64,000 bases of DNA from Burkholderia sp. OK233. GTDB lineage: Bacteria; Pseudomonadota; Gammaproteobacteria; Burkholderiales; Burkholderiaceae. The position numbers and the translations under genes were made by a program. Positions 61,739 through 64,000 of this stretch are shown here, piece by piece (position 1 is the stretch's first letter; every line of letters begins with the position of its first letter). The notes beneath the pieces were generated by a model. It did no database searches and was not told the DNA's origin. It saw only the letters and a list, made by a program, of their open reading frames with translations. The DNA is taken from the NCBI RefSeq assembly GCF_900230185.1, contig NZ_OCSR01000001.1:5456001-5520000 (forward strand), given 5' to 3'.

Positions 61739-62962
61739 TCAGGCGAACGTCTCGTCCAGCGCCGCCTTGATATCCGCAATCAGATCGGCTGGGTCCTCGA
61801 GACCGATCGACAGACGCAGATGACCATATTCCCGGAACACGTCCGGATAGCACTCCGATCCGCCCCGTCCCGCCTTGCCGACGTGCACGATCAGAGACTC
61901 GTCGTGGCCAAGCGATACCGCCGAGGTAATGACACGCAGATTAGCCACGAAGCGATTCTGCATCTCCGGCTCACCTTCGACGGCAAAAGCCATGACCGCA
62001 CCATACCCTATGCCGCCAAACTGGCGCGACGCAAGCGCGTGTTGAGGATGGGAAGGCAGTCCCGGAAACGCCACGAAGGCAACACGTGGATCCTTGTCGA
62101 GGAATTCGGCGACCCTCTGCGCGGTAGATACGTGCTGAGCCAAACGCAGTGGCAAGGTCACTGAGCCTCGCATGATCAGCCACGCATTGAAAGGCGAGAT
62201 TGAACCGCCCACATCGACAAGCGCATCGGCCTTCAGACGGCGAATCAATTCCGCGCGCCCGATCACGGCTCCGCCCATCGCATCGCCATGCCCGTTGATG
62301 TACTTCGTCAGCGCATGAACCACGAAATCCGCGTCATTTTCAAGGCCTCGAAACATCGGCGGGGGCGTGAATGTTGCGTCGATCGACAGCATGGCGCCGG
62401 CATCGTGTGCGATCTTTGCAAGCGTCTGGACCTCCGCCACCTTCGTAGTCGGATTGGCAATCGTCTCTGCGTGGATCAGCTTCGTGTTCGGGCGTACCGC
62501 GTCGCGTACCGCAGCGAAATCGCTGATGTCCACGAACGTCGCTTCGATACCGTACCGTTGCGGAAGCAGGTCGCTGAAAAGACGCCAGACAGCCTCATAC
62601 GTTACGTCGCTGACCACGACATGATCGCCACTTTTCAGGAAGGTGAAGAATATCGAATGCAACGCAGCAACGCCCGTGCTGAAAACGGCTGCATCCTCAC
62701 CGCGCTCCATCGCGGCAAGCTCGCGCTCAAGGCAAAGCTGATTGTGGCCAGAATTGCGGGTATAGAACAGCGTTTGAGAATCCGACCAGTCGAGTGAAGA
62801 CGGGTCATCGGGCAACTGGTACGAATTCGCCATCACGATCGGCGTACGGATCGCGCCCGTCGTGGCGTCAGTGACGTTCCCGGCATGCACGACCTGACTG
62901 GCGAAAGAGAGGCTTGCCGGTTCGTCCTTATCAGGCCGTTGCTGAATGTTCATGGTTGCCAT
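61739..62962 (-). CDS. cystathionine gamma-synthase family PLP enzyme
   Basis: The 407-residue protein has the PLP lysine in HALTKYINGHGDAMGG and the active-site region YTRNSGHNQLCLERELA. It also has GVAALHSIFFTFL, typical of the Cys/Met metabolism family. The ATG has AGGAAGG six bases upstream and overlaps the aldehyde dehydrogenase stop by 32 bases. Members are gamma-synthases, gamma- or beta-lyases; the substrate here is unknown. Confidence 0.87.
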   Translation of the reverse strand: MATMNIQQRPDKDEPASLSFASQVVHAGNVTDATTGAIRTPIVMANSYQLPDDPSSLDWSDSQTLFYTRNSGHNQLCLERELAAMERGEDAAVFSTGVAALHSIFFTFLKSGDHVVVSDVTYEAVWRLFSDLLPQRYGIEATFVDISDFAAVRDAVRPNTKLIHAETIANPTTKVAEVQTLAKIAHDAGAMLSIDATFTPPPMFRGLENDADFVVHALTKYINGHGDAMGGAVIGRAELIRRLKADALVDVGGSISPFNAWLIMRGSVTLPLRLAQHVSTAQRVAEFLDKDPRVAFVAFPGLPSHPQHALASRQFGGIGYGAVMAFAVEGEPEMQNRFVANLRVITSAVSLGHDESLIVHVGKAGRGGSECYPDVFREYGHLRLSIGLEDPADLIADIKAALDETFA

Positions 62963-64000
62963 ATACCGCCTTCCTGATGCACACGACCTTCGGTTGAGTC
63001 ATTTCCTCGTACGCAAATCTGACACCTTCGCGGCCGAGGCTTCCGTACTTGAATCCCCCGAACGGCATGGCATCGAATCTGTAGTCGGACGAGTCGTTGA
63101 TCATGACCCCGCCAGCCTCCAGCCTGTCGGCCGCCTTGAGTGCGGCATGCAGATCATTTGTGAAGATGCCGGCGTGCAGACTGTATTCAGAACTGTTGGC
63201 GAGCGAGAGTGCCTCATCCAGCGTCTCAATCCGCTGAAGAACGACAACCGGGCTGAATATTTCCTGCTTCCACAGGTCGCATTCGAAGCTGACGTCCTCA
63301 AGTACCGTCGGCGCGTAAAGCGAACCGTCCTGAGTATTGCCGCACAGCAGTGTGGCTCCCTGACTGATCGCGGCATCCACCACGCGTCTCGTGCGAGCCG
63401 CTGACTGAGCCGTGATCATTGGCCCGACGTCCGTGTCAGTCAACGCGGGATTGCCCGTCTTGAGCACTTTGGTGCCGGCAACGAAACGCGTCCTGAACGC
63501 GTCATAGATGGACGACTGGACCAGAATGCGTTGCGTGCCAATACAGTTCTGGCCTGCGGCCCAGAAGGCTCCTGACACGCACGACGTAGCAGCGTCCTCG
63601 AGGTCGCAGTCGTTCAAAACGATGACGGGTGCATTACCGCCCAGATCCATCGCAAGTTTTTTGAGGCCTGCGGAGCTGGCTATTCTCTCTCCGGTTGCGA
63701 ATCCACCGGTAAACGAAATCATTCTGACGTCCCGTGACGAGACGAGTGCTTCGCCGAGCGCTGCGCCACCCGTCGCGACCGACACGACGTTCGGTGGCAT
63801 GCCGGCCGCCACCAGATATCCAACGAGCTTGATCGCCGATAGCGGCGTGAGTTCGGAGGGCTTGAGAACGACCGCATTGCCGCCGGCGATTGCCGGCCCG
63901 AGCTTATGCGCAACCAGGTTGAGTGGATCGTTGTACGGCGTGATGGCAACGATAATTCCGAGAGGCTCACGGGTGAACCATCCCTGGCGGTTTTCCGATC
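62931..64000 (-). CDS. aldehyde dehydrogenase, N-terminus outside the window
   Basis: The 356 visible codons are the C-terminal part of an NAD(P)-dependent aldehyde dehydrogenase. They include the cofactor region REPLGIIVAITPYNDPLNL, the Glu motif MDLGGNAPV and the catalytic Cys in AGQNCIGTQR. The C-terminal DAMPFGGFKYGSLGREG is like lactaldehyde/phosphonoacetaldehyde-type enzymes. It is translationally overlapped by the PLP enzyme gene, so both act in one pathway. Confidence 0.88.
   Translation of the reverse strand, partial: SENRQGWFTREPLGIIVAITPYNDPLNLVAHKLGPAIAGGNAVVLKPSELTPLSAIKLVGYLVAAGMPPNVVSVATGGAALGEALVSSRDVRMISFTGGFATGERIASSAGLKKLAMDLGGNAPVIVLNDCDLEDAATSCVSGAFWAAGQNCIGTQRILVQSSIYDAFRTRFVAGTKVLKTGNPALTDTDVGPMITAQSAARTRRVVDAAISQGATLLCGNTQDGSLYAPTVLEDVSFECDLWKQEIFSPVVVLQRIETLDEALSLANSSEYSLHAGIFTNDLHAALKAADRLEAGGVMINDSSDYRFDAMPFGGFKYGSLGREGVRFAYEEMTQPKVVCIRKAVYGNHEHSATA

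Noticed and set aside
1..64000. CRISPR arrays, insertion sequences, tRNA or phage genes
   Set aside because: Reading both strands showed no regular repeat-spacer pattern, transposase motifs, tRNA cloverleaf or phage proteins.

Overview
The window looks like an accessory chromosomal or megaplasmid segment from a Burkholderiaceae bacterium (Paraburkholderia/Caballeronia/Burkholderia type). The grounds are high-GC coding, several trimeric porins that begin with the usual SSVTLYG strand, and the Burkholderia-typical DUF4148, DUF3138 and DUF3455 proteins. I see no rRNA, tRNA, insertion sequence, phage gene or CRISPR array.

The left and middle parts (about 1-39.5 kb) form a patchwork of catabolic modules, each with its own regulator and often its own porin. 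Positions 1-6100 hold small stress and redox genes (esterase, WrbA, DoxX, zinc-type alcohol dehydrogenase), MarR and TetR regulators, and gene fragments. Positions 6364-14788 form an IclR-controlled module: crotonase, acyl-CoA ligase, VOC protein, luciferase-like monooxygenase, a flavin reductase fused to an IclR-like domain, alpha/beta hydrolase, IclR and porin. Two promoters in it carry the same downstream palindrome. Positions 16379-22861 hold a porin, a hemerythrin, a vanB-type reductase, two paralogous Rieske oxygenases and an SDR. Positions 23122-26919 encode an ACMSD-type decarboxylase, a hydroxyquinol-type ring-cleaving dioxygenase, a maleylacetate reductase and a TetR regulator, i.e. 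a lower aromatic pathway to 3-oxoadipate. Positions 26993-38275 run on the minus strand: CocE-type hydrolase, crotonase, acyl-CoA ligase, phenol-hydroxylase-like flavoprotein, HMG-CoA-lyase-like enzyme, aromatic-acid MFS transporter, porin and another crotonase. A second TetR (38764) closely resembles the first. Operator-like palindromes overlap the promoters of both transcription blocks, so I infer that the decarboxylase/ring-cleavage operon and the CoA-dependent operon are one regulon.

The right part holds azoR with an efflux pump, a Crp-type regulator, a class II aldolase and a ketopantoate-reductase-like gene (39.7-44.9 kb). Next comes a six-gene minus-strand polyamine uptake and oxidation operon with a divergent LuxR-type regulator (45.3-54.0 kb). 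A stress block follows: universal stress protein, TIGR03118 lipoprotein, membrane-anchored catalase-like peroxidase, ECF sigma factor with two tandem anti-sigma paralogues, a frameshifted secreted protein, DUF3455 and a Tat-exported superoxide dismutase (54-61.6 kb). The right end has a PLP trans-sulfuration-type enzyme overlapping an aldehyde dehydrogenase that runs off the edge.

Six gene remnants lie between modules, and all are C-terminal or near-C-terminal pieces: hemerythrin, Rieske reductase, aldo/keto reductase, chemotaxis receptor, LysR and an NTF2-like protein. They suggest repeated insertion and deletion during assembly. All calls come from reading the sequence; no database search was run.
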